A DNA stretch of 64,000 nucleotides from Pseudopyrenochaeta lycopersici (GCA_003313425.1 NHZP01000018.1:868001-932000), one strand, 5' to 3'. Shown: positions 1 through 11,606, counted from the stretch's first letter. Program-made: numbers and translations. The notes: generated from the letters alone by a model not told the origin.

Positions 1-739
1 GGAGACGATGCTCTTGACCAAGTGAGGCCGAAGGTCGCCCAACCGCCAGCCATAGGGTCCAGATTGGCTGTGCGTAATGACATGGGCTGCACCGATTTTA
101 TCAAGAAGTGCTGTGTATGCTTTCGCGTTCTGCGCTTCAGAGATCAGTTCATCGGCTTGCAGCTGGATCTGCGTAGCATAGAAGGCGTCGAATACGGGAT
201 CGCCTGCTCTACCTGTGCCAGGCCACTGTGTGTGCAGCCAAGCTTGAGGCCAGCGACCATGCGAGGAAGTTGCTGTGAATGCTCTCTCAATGTCGCCTGT
301 GCTGAGTGCAACCATACTACCAATTGACGGATGCCATGGAGACCGGCCACGAGAGGGTTGATCGCTAAGATAAACAATGTAGCCATGCGAGAGAAAAAAA
401 GCTGCCCATCCAGGCCGCCCGTCTGGCGTTTCAAGAAAGTTGGTTGCTGTCTGTGCAGAGCCATGAATAAAAACAATGGGATGCTCCTGGGACACGGTCG
501 GCGGTGTAAGCTTCTCTACATAGATCTGGTTGATCATGAATTGAGCAGTTGAGTTCCCGGCCTACGTCATTAGCACTTGACTGCTGTGCGAAATGCAGGC
601 CTACCATGATATTCGCATATTCACCACCAACGTAGAAGAACTCACGTCGTGGCTGGTCTTGGGTAGCATACCCTACAACCGAAACACCATAGTGCAGTAG
701 TGACGGCAGCAGCGTAAGCAAAGAGAAGGATAACCGCAT
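1..739 (-). CDS. secreted alpha/beta-hydrolase (esterase-like), 3' end outside window
   Basis: Minus-strand gene with two visible exons, 605-739 and 1-561, separated by a 43-bp intron (562-604, GT..AG, branch-point-like TGCTAATGAC). It runs off the left edge, so 232 residues are visible. The first ~24 residues (from MRLSFSLL) form a signal peptide, followed by the REFFYVGG motif and, after the intron, NQIYVEKL. The core reads PIVFIHGSAQT (oxyanion-hole HG), a GRSPW segment and THSQSGPYG, which fits the nucleophile elbow although the glycine before His is replaced. This is the layout of a fungal secreted family of alpha/beta hydrolases; substrate unknown. The ATG at 739 is preferred because the upstream in-frame Met would spoil the signal peptide. 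It sits beside remnants of a PKS-NRPS locus, where such hydrolases are common, but a role there is only inferred. Confidence 0.8.
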
Positions 740-1882
740 TGTGTTGGTGTTCAAGTATGGTATTCGCAAGGTTCCACAGCAGGAGAGGAGGAAACGGAAA
801 GCCATAGCATGACGGAAAATAAAACGAAATTGAGAAGCGAGCAGGATGCAAAAGCAAACACCCCATGCAGTGTCACCTCAAAGCGCGGCACACCCCGCTT
901 AGAATATCAAAGTACTTGGCCAATACCAATTGATGCCGATATTGCCGATACGCTCACGGTTGATAAATGTTAGAACATCATGTTTTCCACCGATCAGTTC
1001 TGCACTCTGCATCTGAACGACTATGCGGATATAGCGCTGGAGGTACAATCATCCGTCTGCAGCGATAATAAGCAGTCGCTTATTGCCCCACATCTTGCTC
1101 TTGCGTAAGGACTTAAAGCATCGATACCAAATCGAGGAAGTACAGCGAACGGCTGAATGACAAAACTTAATCACCTGGCTGATTCTTCAGATATCTTCGG
1201 GCTCGATCTGATGACATCAGCTTACCTGGCAAACGTCAGAAACTGTGGTCTGGTTTGAACTTCGATTTGGTAACGGTGGACGTTGCAATCGAGAGTATAC
1301 CGGGTTGTTTTATTGGTATTAATTCAATATTGTTATGGGGGTTTCTGCTCTTAGAAATGGGTTTTAGAATCATTTCTATAACTGCCGACATGGAGGTGAT
1401 TTGGGCATGTAAGCCAATAGTAAACTTGCGTTTGTTTTGCGGGAACCCGAACACGTGAACCTGTGTATATAACATTTACATATACATCATCCAGCATGAT
1501 ACGAAATATACCAACTAATCTAGTATACCCAACAGAATCTCCAATAGTAAGTGACTCTATTTCCTCAGGCGCAACTCCAATTACGCCTGGTGGAGTTGGA
1601 TGGTGTTGAAGCTTGAAGCATTGATGTGCCGGTTTGAGACAGTGCTTTTTCGTAAGACTTTTCAAACGCGCAATGGTCAAAACATTCTCAAAGTCTCCAG
1701 AGAAAAATAGCATGAATTGCTTCCATACAGCACTGATCACCCAGTGATATAGAAAAGTTAGTAAAGCTTTGCATGATGACATGCTGGGCCTTGACAAGAA
1801 GCTATGTAAGCTTTATGCCACCATATCATATCGTCAGAACATTTTAATGCCATAGAATAATTACGATGGAGTATCACACCAA
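740..1882. other. intergenic, no recognised gene
   Basis: About 1.1 kb with no family I can recognise. The longest open frame (1351-1797, minus, 148 codons) matches nothing familiar and has no convincing splice context. The DNA is moderately A+T-rich but not RIP-like. Confidence 0.6.
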
Positions 1883-2521
1883 TCATAATATCCACTTGAT
1901 ACGATCACCACTTAATATTTCTAACTGCCCCTGTAACCAACGAGCTACTTTCGGCCTGCCATGGAGGGCGTGCACACTCCCTGATTTCACTAACACAACC
2001 CTTACACCGAAAGGAGCCAGTTCCCTCCTACTTGTGCGGTTGATACTTTCTAAAGCCGCCTTGGACACGCTATACGCTCCAACAAAAGGATGGCAAACGA
2101 CGGGATCAATGCTACCCAGATCGGCGATCAAGCCCTTCGCTGCGATCAAAAGGGGTAAAAAGGCCTTAGTTACTGCCCAGACGCCAAAAACGTTGACCTC
2201 GAAGAGGCTTCTGGCCTCATCCAGATTTGCATCGGCAACCGGCATGACTTGTATAACACCTGCGTTGTTGATGAGTATGTCCAGCTTACCGCCTGTGGCT
2301 TCTGCCACAGTCGCAGCCGCTTTGTCAATAGACTTTTGACTGGTGACGTCAAGAACGAGCGTTACTATACCGAGTTCGGCCAGAGCTGGATCGATGTCTC
2401 TGTCGCAGTCGGTCCGACCAGATGCGAATACGCGGTGGCCGAGGAGGTGAAATTCCTTAGCTAGAGCCGTCCCAATACCGCCTACCCCACAACCGGTTAT
2501 TAACAGAGATTTAAGAGGCAT
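1883..2521 (-). CDS. short-chain dehydrogenase/reductase, C-terminally short (possible pseudogene)
   Basis: Single-exon SDR of 212 codons, starting at the ATG at 2519-2521. Residues near the start read LLITGCGVGGIGTALA, the nucleotide-binding TGxxxGIG loop. LDILINNAG follows at mid-protein, and AYSVSKAA supplies the YxxxK pair. The spacing and the GCGVGGIG form resemble the 1-acyl-dihydroxyacetone-phosphate reductase (Ayr1)-like group of classical SDRs. That group is usually 270-300 residues. Here the frame departs from the family just after VRVVLV and ends ~70 residues early, so the substrate lid and last helix are missing. It lies between the hydrolase and the truncated P450, in a locus with other broken genes, and I suspect it is decaying too. 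Catalytic residues remain, so residual function cannot be excluded. Confidence 0.75.
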   Translation of the reverse strand: MPLKSLLITGCGVGGIGTALAKEFHLLGHRVFASGRTDCDRDIDPALAELGIVTLVLDVTSQKSIDKAAATVAEATGGKLDILINNAGVIQVMPVADANLDEARSLFEVNVFGVWAVTKAFLPLLIAAKGLIADLGSIDPVVCHPFVGAYSVSKAALESINRTSRRELAPFGVRVVLVKSGSVHALHGRPKVARWLQGQLEILSGDRIKWIL

Positions 2522-3058
2522 GGGATCTTGAATATAAGACGAGGTAGATGTTTAAGAAAAGCAGGTGACATGAGTGAAAACGAGAATTTGAAAGACTGTC
2601 GCAAACCGGGCAGAGCCTTGGAGGGCTTTCTTATATATCAGACATTTTGCGAAGACCTACGCACCCCTGCTGTCCTCTAGTTTATTATTATGGTCCTGGG
2701 CAAAGGCAATATTCGGTCCGAATATATGGCCGATGTCTTGGCCTTTTTAAAACAGCTGTATTATGTGTAGTACATCCTAAACTATATAATCTTGTAGTTA
2801 CAGAAAATTATGTCATCGAAGTTAGAGCTCAGCCTCTGAAACTGCCTCTTCAAAGTAATATATTTAGTAACTTAATCCATTCTAAGTTTAGTAAGTTTAA
2901 GAAACTAAGTATCTTGTAGCGTTATCCGATAGTGAAAGTGCTACAGACTGGTTGGTTTTCGCTTGCGTAGGTATGCATTTTATTTTTACTTTTGACTTGC
3001 TACTGCCCTTTCCTCCAATGATTAGAGCAGAATATATTGGTGTCTAGCAATTCCCTTT
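2522..3058. other. intergenic, A+T-rich
   Basis: No coding signal or RNA gene recognised between the SDR start and the stop of the P450 relic. Confidence 0.6.
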
Positions 3059-4181
3059 CTATCGCTGCGCGGTAGTGAACTTGACCCAGATATCTGGTCT
3101 CTTGTAGATGGCATAAAGCTGCAAGTTGAGCTCCCACTGAACCGGCTTTGTTAGTTCTATGTCAAACTTCCAAAGCAACTTGGCCACAAATAGCCGACAC
3201 TGCATGTAAGCTGCATTTTGTCCAGGACAACCGCGGGGACCCATGGAAAAAGGAAGGAAACCGGACTTGCAGTCATTCGCAAAGCATTCCTCAGCAAATT
3301 CATGCGAAGCTGGTAGAAAGCGTTCGGGGACGAAGTCATGTGGGCGATGAAAGAATCTCTCATTGTGGGTAGTTGCATAATTGCAGGTCTGTACAACCGC
3401 CTACTCGTTCATTGTATTAGGTCTCAGACCATATTACTTCTTTCGTATTGGGGAATAGAGGTCGTGAACTTACTCCCTTCGGGACATAGTTCCCGTCTAC
3501 TTTCGCTCCAGGGCTCACTCGAGGTAGGCCAAAAGCCGCACTGGTGTGGATTCTCAGCGATTCGTCAATAACAGCTTGTAGATACTTAAATCGCTGGAGC
3601 GGCCCCGCTCGGATCTCGTCATAGGCCTGAGGGCGCCAGAAAACGAGTTCATTGGGAGCAATTCTGACAACATCCCCTTCAAAATTCTGTTAGCATCTAT
3701 TCCTAAGCTCGTTTTTGAAGCATTTAAGATGCTTATATGGAAACATACCGTATCTACTCAGCAGCTTTTCCACTTTAAGGGGATATCGACCGGAAAACCT
3801 ATGACCAGCAATACCGTTACCAATCATACATAAAAAATTGTTAGCCAACACGGTTAGCTCCTCACGTGCTCTGTTATATAAGCATCCACAGGGTATATAG
3901 TTCCCTTGTGTCTCATTTGATAGGAATCAACCTAGTTCCTCCTGCCTGCTGCCCGCCAACAAAAATTGAAGTCATTAAACAAACCATAATTGCGTGTAGT
4001 AGATATTTGATACAGCGGCTAGCCGGGGACCAGGGAAATTTGCAAGGGGATGGAAGTAAAGGAGATATATACAGCGACCAACTCCGTACAAAAGCGGCAC
4101 CGCCAAAATAACGAACAGCAAGGGTGTATTTGACAGCCCACTTTGAAAGAACAACTCTTTTGGAGTTGTTAAAGCCTCCAT
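3059..4181 (-). pseudogene. cytochrome P450 with large internal deletion
   Basis: Both ends of a fungal microsomal P450 (CYP65-like style) can be read on the minus strand, but the middle is gone. From 4181 the start encodes a membrane anchor and the linker YFHPLANFPGPRLA. A later exon gives SGRYPLKVEKLLSRYG, then an intron (GTATGT..TTGAAG with branch-point GCTAAC), then DVVRIAPNELVFWRPQAYDEI. That is followed in the same frame, within about ten codons, by YLQAVIDESLRIH (K-helix ExxR), FGLPRVSPG and, after another intron, HDFVPERF and FSMGPRGCPGQN (haem Cys loop). Helices B to J, including the I-helix oxygen-binding motif, are missing (roughly 250 residues). The span is 1.1 kb against an expected ~1.6 kb. 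The stop is at 3059-3061. The product could not be a working monooxygenase. Confidence 0.85.
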
Positions 4182-4559
4182 TCTATGCTGGCGTTACTGG
4201 CCAGCCTGAAAATTGGCAGAAAGTGCTTGCTTCACCGATAGAATACTAGTTATTTCATGAGCCTACTGCATTAAAGTACTCTACCGAGCTTTTCAATTGA
4301 ATTCTTCGTCTCAAGGCCAGTATTTAAAATTCGTATGGAGCTAGGGAGAATATTACGGGCCTAGATGGTGTGCATTTAAAATATACCTATTACTTTAATT
4401 GAGACAGGAGATATTTCCTGAAGAAAAGCCGGCTCTAGTCTAAGCCCTGCGGAAGGCTTCGGATAAGGCTTTGCGTGAGTTGTGCCGGGCGATTTCATTC
4501 TTATCACACGCTAATAGGCTTTGACCCTCTTTCATGGCGACTACTTTCCTCTATCAAGA
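4182..4559. other. intergenic; probable deletion junction upstream of PKS-NRPS tail
   Basis: Here the sequence passes from the P450 5' end to the linker just before an ACP domain. A hybrid PKS-NRPS should have ~7 kb of KS-AT-DH-MT-KR coding DNA upstream of that ACP; none is seen. The join must lie in or next to this stretch, but I cannot place it to the base. Confidence 0.5.
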
Positions 4560-7500
4560 GGGAGAAGGGACAAGAATATTGGCGCCATTGCAGTCGCTCC
4601 GATCATGATTCGGCTCCAAGAAGCAACAACCGATGAGGAAGTATTCGACACAATAAAAGGTGAGCATTCTTGGATGGATCCCGACTGGGTCGAACGCACA
4701 AGCTGCGAAGTCGCTTACAATTTTAGATGCCTTTATAACCAAATTGCAGAATCTGCTTAGATTAGATCCTAACGAAGGCCGCAGTGAAGCAGCAATGCTT
4801 GCCTTGCAAACTACTGATTTGGGGATCGACTCTTTGATCGCAGTTGAAGTCCGCACTTGGTTCCTCAAGACCATCCAGGTGAATGTACCAGTGCTCAAAA
4901 TCCTCGGTGGTGCCTCTATCGAAGAAATACTCAATCATGCAATCGGAAAACTGAGCGATGACTTTATACCAAAGCTTTCACATCATGATAGTGCTGCCAC
5001 AGCCGAAGGTACTTCTTCAGAGCAAGGATCTAGCAGTGATGCAAATCCTCAACTTTCTATCCCGGATTCCTCAAGCACAAATTCTGGCGCCAATACCTCT
5101 GTAACATCCGTTTCGACTAGCAATGTAGATCCTCTCGAAAAGGTCGATGCCACGGAGAATAAATTTGGATTAGAGCATCCTCAGACACACTTCGTCAGGA
5201 CTGGGCCATTGTCTCATAGCCAATCCATGTTTTGGTTCGTGGACATATTTGCCGAGGATCGCTCTACTCTCAACCACACAAGCTCTTCCCGTCTTAAAGG
5301 CAAGCTACGCATCGCTGCTCTCAAACGAGCGGTTACCGAAGTGGCGTCGAAGCACGAAATCTTGCGGACTTGTTTTTATTCCACTCCAGAAGGGACAGGG
5401 CAACCTGTCCAAGGAATCCTGGGAATCCCTCGTCTACAACTTGAGACAGAGCACATCAGCAGCGACGACGAAGTCTCAAACGCCTTTGACAAACTCCAGC
5501 GACACCATTTCTACAACATTGAGAAGGGAGAGACGATGCGTATCATTCTCCTAACAAAGTCTCTGGACAAACATTATCTTCTACTTGGCTGCCACCATAT
5601 CGTCGTGGATGGCCTTAGCCAGCACGTTCTGATGAGAGATCTCGAGAAGGCATACAACCATGAAACTCTTGAGTCTCCCCCACAATACCTAGATTACACA
5701 TTTAATCAAATAGAGGAGTCGTCAAAGGGAGCTGGGAAAGAGGACCTAGCTTACTGGCAAACTGTGCCAGAAGGTCTACCGCAAGCAATAAAGGTTTTGC
5801 CTCTGCCGGACGCCCGATCACGAAGCCAGTTGACGAAATACGATTTTCATAAGTTCCATCTACGATTGAGCCCGGAGCTGACCGACCAGATCAAGCAACA
5901 GAGTCGAAGGTTTAAGACGACCCCTTTCCACTTCTATCTCGCGGCATTTCGGACGCTTCTGGTCCGCTTGGGTGATGACCAGGACTTCTGTGTAGGCGTT
6001 GCTACAGGAAATCGTACCGATCCAAGACTTCTCAAGGGGATCGGTCCCTACGTCAAACTCCTTCCGCTGCGGTTTTCAGAGCACCTGAAAGAAGCGACCT
6101 TTGCAGATGTTTTGCAAGACACTCGGAAAAAGACTCTAGAAGCTCTATCTCATAGCAGTCTGCCATTCGGTGCTCTCCTCGATGAGCTCCGTATATTTAG
6201 GTCAGAGTGTCACAGTCCTCTATTTCAAGCCTTTGTAGACTACCGAGAAGGTGGCAGGGACTCAATGCATTTCGGAGAGACGCAATTAGAGATCATAGAA
6301 TTCGAGACGGGCAGAACGGCGTACGATGTGAATATTGATATAGCAGAGCATCGCCAATGCGCTAGCATTGGGAAAAGTTAAATGAATCCCTAGAGAAACT
6401 TGCACTGTTGCTTGCTAACCAATGGACAGGACCCGTGTGCGGGTCTGAATGGCCGGAAACCCTAGTACATCGCATTCACGATGTTGTACAAGAGCATAGC
6501 GCCAGCATTGCACTGAAAGATGGCCATGGAAATTCTATTACATACCAGCAGATGCTTGATCGAGCCCGCAGTATCGCCACAGAGTTGATGTCTCTGCAAT
6601 ATCAAGCGTCGAACATTGCCGTTTTCCAGGACCGAAATGCCGATTGGATTTGCTCCCTTCTTGCTATCATGCACGTCGGTGCTACCTATATTCCCCTCGA
6701 CCCAATTCTGCCCACTGAGAGGCTCGCTAGCATTGGATGCGATTGTAAACCGGCAATTATTTTTGTCGATAACACTACCTCAATCAAGGTGCATGCCCTT
6801 AACGTAAAAAACGCTGTAGTTATCAATATCTCGGCTCTACCACCGTCTACAGACACTATTGTCCCAATAAACACCAAGTCAGAGAGCCTAGCAGCAATTT
6901 TATATACTAGTGGCTCATCTGGAGAACCCAAGGGTATTCCCCTCAGCCGCAGAAACTTGCGAAACGAGGTTGAATTCTCGGCTGCCACTTATGGTTTTGG
7001 TATCGAGCGTGTATTGCAACAGAGTTCGTCGAGCTTCGATACGTGTTTAACTCAGATCTTTTCCGCTTTGGCGTTCGGAGGATATCTATACATCTTTCCC
7101 TCTACCATGCGTGCAGATGCCCTCTCGATAACAGAATTGATGGCGTCGGAATGCATCACGATGACTGGCGGAACCCCATCCGAATACCTCAGTTGGATCA
7201 AGCTTAGCCTTAGTACTCTTCGGAAATCTTCATGGAAGATTGCTATTAGTGGCGGTGAAACAATGACCGAGAGCCTCATTCAATCTTTCCGCTCTGGAGG
7301 AAGAACAGACCTCCGACTCTTCAACGCATACGGCCCAACAGAGGCAACTTGCTCGTGTAATCGAGTGGAAGTAAACTACCATGATATTGTACGAAGCCCA
7401 ATCCCAGTAGGCAAAGCAGCCCCCAACGCCCGCATATACATCGTAGACAGGAATTTACATATTCTGCCGGTAGGATATGTAGGAGAGATTGTCGTTGGCG

Positions 7501-9328
7501 GCGCTGGTGTTGCTTTCGGTTATCTCAACAAGTCCAAAGAAACAAAAGGTCGATTTCTTCCTGACAAGTTTGCAAAGTCGGAGGACGTTCGGGGCAATGA
7601 GCCACTGATGCACAGGACTGGAGACATTGGTCACCTTCTCGATAACGGCAGCTTAGTCGTTGAGGGCAGGATCTTAGGCGACACTCAAGTCAAGATTCGC
7701 GGCATTCGCATCAACTTACAAGAGATCGAGCGCGCCGTTTTGCAGGCATCTAAAGGTAAAGCGACGGAGGTAGTGGCTTTAATGAGGCACATTGATGAGA
7801 ATTCACCGGCATTCATCATCGCTTATGTGGTGTTTGCACCTGGGACATCCGCAGCGGAAAAGATGCAAACGAGACAATACAATTACCGCAGCACATGATT
7901 CCCTCCCTTATCGTACCGGTTGACGAGTTACCCAAAGGTAGCGCCGGAAAAGTAGATTGACATTCTTTAGCCGAGCTACCCCTCCCTTATGATGCAATAA
8001 GCTGGCCTAAGAAAAGGGACGATGCTTTCACAACCGAGAGGGCCGCTTTGGAACAGACATGGTCACAAGTGGTGCCGAAGAAGATCTTCGAATGTCATAC
8101 CATCACCGCCGACACTGACTTCTTCCATATTGGAGGAAGCTCTTTACTCCTAGTGGAACTTCAGATGCGTATCAAGGATCGTTTTGGCGTTTATTTAGAT
8201 CTGGCGCTATTATTTGGATCAAGCACTTTGGGCGGCATGGCTACTTTAATACAGCAACGAAGGCTGGGACTGCGAGAAGCAACGTCACCAATTGTAGTGG
8301 ACTGGAATAGCGAGACAGAACTGTTACTGTATGACCCACGCGATTTGAGTGACGCTAATTTCGCTTCTAGCTTTCCAAAGCCGAAAACACAACCAGAAAT
8401 CGTCGTTCTGACTGGAGCTACTGGGTCCTTAGGAAGCAAACTTCTGGAGAAGCTCATTGCAAACAACAACGTGAAAACGGTTCACTGTATCGCCGTACGC
8501 CGGCCAGAACGAGTTCCCATTTCAGAAAAAGTACGAGTCTACCGTGGAGACTTGGGCGATCCAATGAGGCCAGGCTTGTCAGAAGAAAATGCTGCTTGCA
8601 TATTCTCTGCCGCCGACGCCATCATTCACAACGGTGTTAATGTATCCCATCTAAAGAACTATCGAACACTGAAACCAGAAAATGTGGCGTCTACAAAGGA
8701 ATTGGTCCGGTTGGCCCTTCAACGCCACATACCCATCCATTATGTTTCCACCGCAGGTGTCTCGCTCTACGGAGGCCTAGACACATTTGGGGAGATATCG
8801 TGTGCCACCTATCCGCCGCCTACTGACGGGATAGATGGCTATACTGCATCCAAATGGGTCAGTGAGCGCATTATTGAGAAGGCTAATGCGCTCTACGATC
8901 TTCCTGTCGTCCTCCACAGACCGTCCCACATCATGAACGATGACAAACCAGATGCCGACCTGCTTGAGCAACTACTCTCGTTCAGCCGGCTTCTTGGAGC
9001 AGTGCCGTCTTCAGATAAGGTAAAAGGGCTCATGAATATTGTTTCGGTTGACGAGTGTGCGGCTGGTATTCTCGCGGAGGTTTTCCGTCCCGATGAACCA
9101 GCAGCCGCTCGGAAAGAAGTGAAGTTCTTGAATCATATTGGAGACTCAAACATTCCATTTGATGATCTGAGGGAATGCCTCGGAGAAGAAGTCGAAATCC
9201 TCTCTATGCAGGAATGGACAGACAAGGCAGAGGCACGAGGACTTGATCCAGTTATTACTTCTTACTTCAGGCATGCGGAGGAAGAGATGAAACTTTGCTA
9301 CCCGCTATTGGTTCGAGGGGCAGATTAG
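4560..9328 (+). pseudogene. hybrid PKS-NRPS remnant: ACP-C-A-PCP-R, PKS half missing
   Basis: The first legible exon ends at 4659 (linker IRLQEATTDEEVFDTIK). After an intron (4660-4726) the reading continues into an acyl-carrier domain (LGIDSLIAVEV, Ser for phosphopantetheine), a Ser/Thr-rich linker, and a condensation domain (PLSHSQSMFWF, active-site HHIVVDG). The frame then breaks near 6340-6400. The adenylation domain follows (A3 YTSGSSGEPKG, A5 NAYGPTEAT, A7 HRTGD, A8 QVKIRGIRI). A second frame change sits in an A-run near 7858-7863, before LPQHMIPSL. LPKGSAGKVD is followed by an in-frame TGA (7957-7959) where the family has Arg. Then come a carrier domain (FFHIGGSSLLL) and a reductase/cyclase domain (VVLTGATGSLGSKLL, YTASK) ending at 9328. 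This is the tail of a PKS-NRPS of the kind that makes tetramic-acid or pyridone-type products. KS, AT, DH, MT and KR are absent, so it cannot build a polyketide. Confidence 0.85.
4660..4726 (+). other. intron in PKS-NRPS remnant
   Basis: GTGAGC...TTTTAG, 67 bp. Splicing restores the ACP-flanking reading TIK-DAFITKLQNLL. It is evidence that this 5' fragment belonged to a normal spliced gene before decay. Confidence 0.75.
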
Positions 9329-10571
9329 TACTGAAAGGTTTTGATTTTGTACATTGATTCCATTCTTCTAATAAATACATGTGTATCTGTAAAGCTACGT
9401 GCTGGTGAAAATCAAGGTCCCCACATCATATCTATAGCTCCAGTACCTGCCCTCTTTGCTGCTCAAGCGGACGTTCTCTCGCCTCTCTTTAGTCCTTTCA
9501 TGAGCTGTCTACTCGCCTTCGTCCTCATCACGGGCCTCTACTCCACAGCTACAACATCCTAGTGAATGGGCGATTATACGGGCATTTTTACGGTTTCAGG
9601 TTTCCATTCACTCAATAGAATACCATTGAAAAAGCAAAGTAGGAGCCTAGTCTATGCTTGGACAATTAGTCGTTTGGGAGGAAAGCCGGTGATTTTGCAA
9701 CCATGAACAACATTTTCCGCTCACAGTGTGAGAATAACGGAGTTTGGTTCATTAATCGTGGCCACGCTGCTATTAAACTCAATATCTACCGAACCAAACC
9801 TTCAGGAGCTTCTAAACTACTCACGATTGATGGCGCTCGATCTCAGCGCTGTCTCTTGTGTCCATGAGTATCCAATATACCTGTATTCAAGGATCCTCGG
9901 TAGATGTTTCAATATTGAGATTTGAATATAGCTTGTAATTGTTGTATTTTCTTTGTGTTCCTAAGCACCTACCTTGCTGTGGCCACATATTCAAAGTCCG
10001 CTTTTATTCTTTCATTTTGGTGGCAGATCTGCTCGAGTCTGTGGGAGCAGCGCGAAACGTTTCGGCCAATTTGTAATTTCCATCCAACTGTAGAAAGCTT
10101 TGCAAGTAATGCTAGGTAGCGTGAGCAGGACTTATACTGGCGGTTTAAATCGCACTTGCTTCAGCATCCGTAGAGTGTTCTTATATTAGAATCAGCCAAA
10201 ATGCTGCTCACCTATCATGTCATAGTAACCATGGCATTCTCATGTAGGAGGACACATAATAAATAAGAGTGACTGAACCCTGTGGTTGTGGCCGTTATGG
10301 TCGACAGGTGTCCCTACAAAGCTTGTGGTATGATTTGTACTATGCTTGCTACTGATACGCTAATTCCAAGGTCTACTGCAAAGATGGATTCTAGAAACTT
10401 ATGAAGAGACAAGATGTAATGGTCAAAGAGATTTTGCACAAGTTATACAAGTGTAAGTTCAATGAAGCCAGCTTCTCAGTGCGTCTCGCCACTAGAGAGA
10501 CTCGGGAATCTAACATGTCCAACCCTACCTCGTTTTCATCCCATGAACCTGGCCATTCATCTACTGCCATC
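9329..10571. other. intergenic, no gene recognised
   Basis: About 1.2 kb downstream of the PKS-NRPS tail. Only short frames without family resemblance are present. In a biosynthetic cluster this could once have held another gene, but I see no legible motif. Confidence 0.55.
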
Positions 10572-11606
10572 TTAGTATGTAGCAGGTAGGATGCTTAAAC
10601 GTCCACCGTCTATTATCAACACATTACCATTGATATAAGCTCCTGCGCGACTTGTCAAAAAAATTACAGCGCCGGCCATGTCCTTCACGTCACCGACTCT
10701 CTGTTCAGGAATCCAGTCTCTCGGCCAAGCTTCCCTACCGTCTCCACGTTTCTTGATAATATCAACCGTCATCTCACTCAAAAAGACTACGAGTTGCTAT
10801 TTAGCTACAATATCGATGGAGGGAAGAATCCCGTAAGAGGGGCCAATGTTGCGACTCACATCCAGGTGCAATAACATTTGACCGAATGTCATAGGGCACT
10901 AAGTTTGTCGCAAACTGCTTCATCATATGCGTAACCGCCGCTTTCGAGCTTCCATACGCGTACCCTGCCAACGGTACCCTGTTGAAGGCACCAACACTAC
11001 TCACGCAGACAACTCGACTTTTCTGCTCGACATTGCCGGCCTTATTGCCTCTATCAAGGAGCTCGAGGAATGCAACAACACTGTAAAAGACGGCTGTCGT
11101 ATTGACCGCATATGTTTTGTTAAACTCACCAACATCCCAGTTGAAGAGGTAGTTGCGGAATTCTGCAATTGGTGCATCTTTCGCCACGCCTTGGAGTGTT
11201 GGTCCCGAAATGCCTGAGTTGGCGACTACGAGGTTGACGTAGCCAGATCTTTGGCCGACAAGCTCGACAGCCACTGAGAGATCTGATTTAGATGTCACAT
11301 CTGCTTTAATGGGATGAATATTGCCATGCTTCTATAGTTCCAAGTCAGCCGCTGCTCTGTGCAGAAGTCGGACAAAACATACGGCAGTGCTTGCCGCTTT
11401 CTCCAGAACCTCCAGCCGCCGCCCCAAGATGTAAACGATCGCACCATTGGCCTCAAGCGCTTGGGCTATCATCAAACCAATACCTGCAAGACTCTTAGTT
11501 CAGTATAGGAAGACTAGAAGCATTACACAAAACCTGTTCCTCCGCCAGTAATCACTGTCACAAGGCCTTTGACGGTAAACAGGGCACCTGGGTCAAGCTC
11601 GGCCAT
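10572..11606 (-). CDS. short-chain dehydrogenase/reductase (four exons, apparently intact)
   Basis: The exons 11534-11606, 11383-11483, 10860-11331 and 10572-10786 join to 286 aa without a stop. Introns are 50, 51 and 73 bp; the first donor (GTTTTG) is weak. Residues 20-27 read TGGGTGIG (NAD(P) loop). Further on are NLVVANSGISG in the NNAG position, VVCVSSVGAF (catalytic Ser) and GYAYGSSKAAVTH (Tyr-x3-Lys), with DIRSNVIAPG and a C-terminal GAYINGNVLIIDGGR typical of classical SDRs. The whole fold is present, unlike the SDR at 1883-2521. The enzyme should be a soluble NAD(P)-dependent oxidoreductase; its substrate is unknown. It is the only unbroken biosynthetic-type gene in the first 12 kb, so it may be a surviving tailoring enzyme or an unrelated neighbour. 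Confidence 0.88.

Noticed and set aside
22..552. Plus-strand open frames at the left edge
   Set aside because: Antisense shadows of the alpha/beta-hydrolase on the minus strand, with non-ATG starts.
1351..1797. 148-codon minus-strand frame
   Set aside because: No recognisable domain, no splice context and poor amino-acid pattern; noted only as intergenic content.
6329..6393. Intron at the C-A linker of the PKS-NRPS remnant
   Set aside because: A GT..AG pair exists, but it would remove part of the conserved YDVNIDI block and has no good branch point; a deletion with frame change explains it better.
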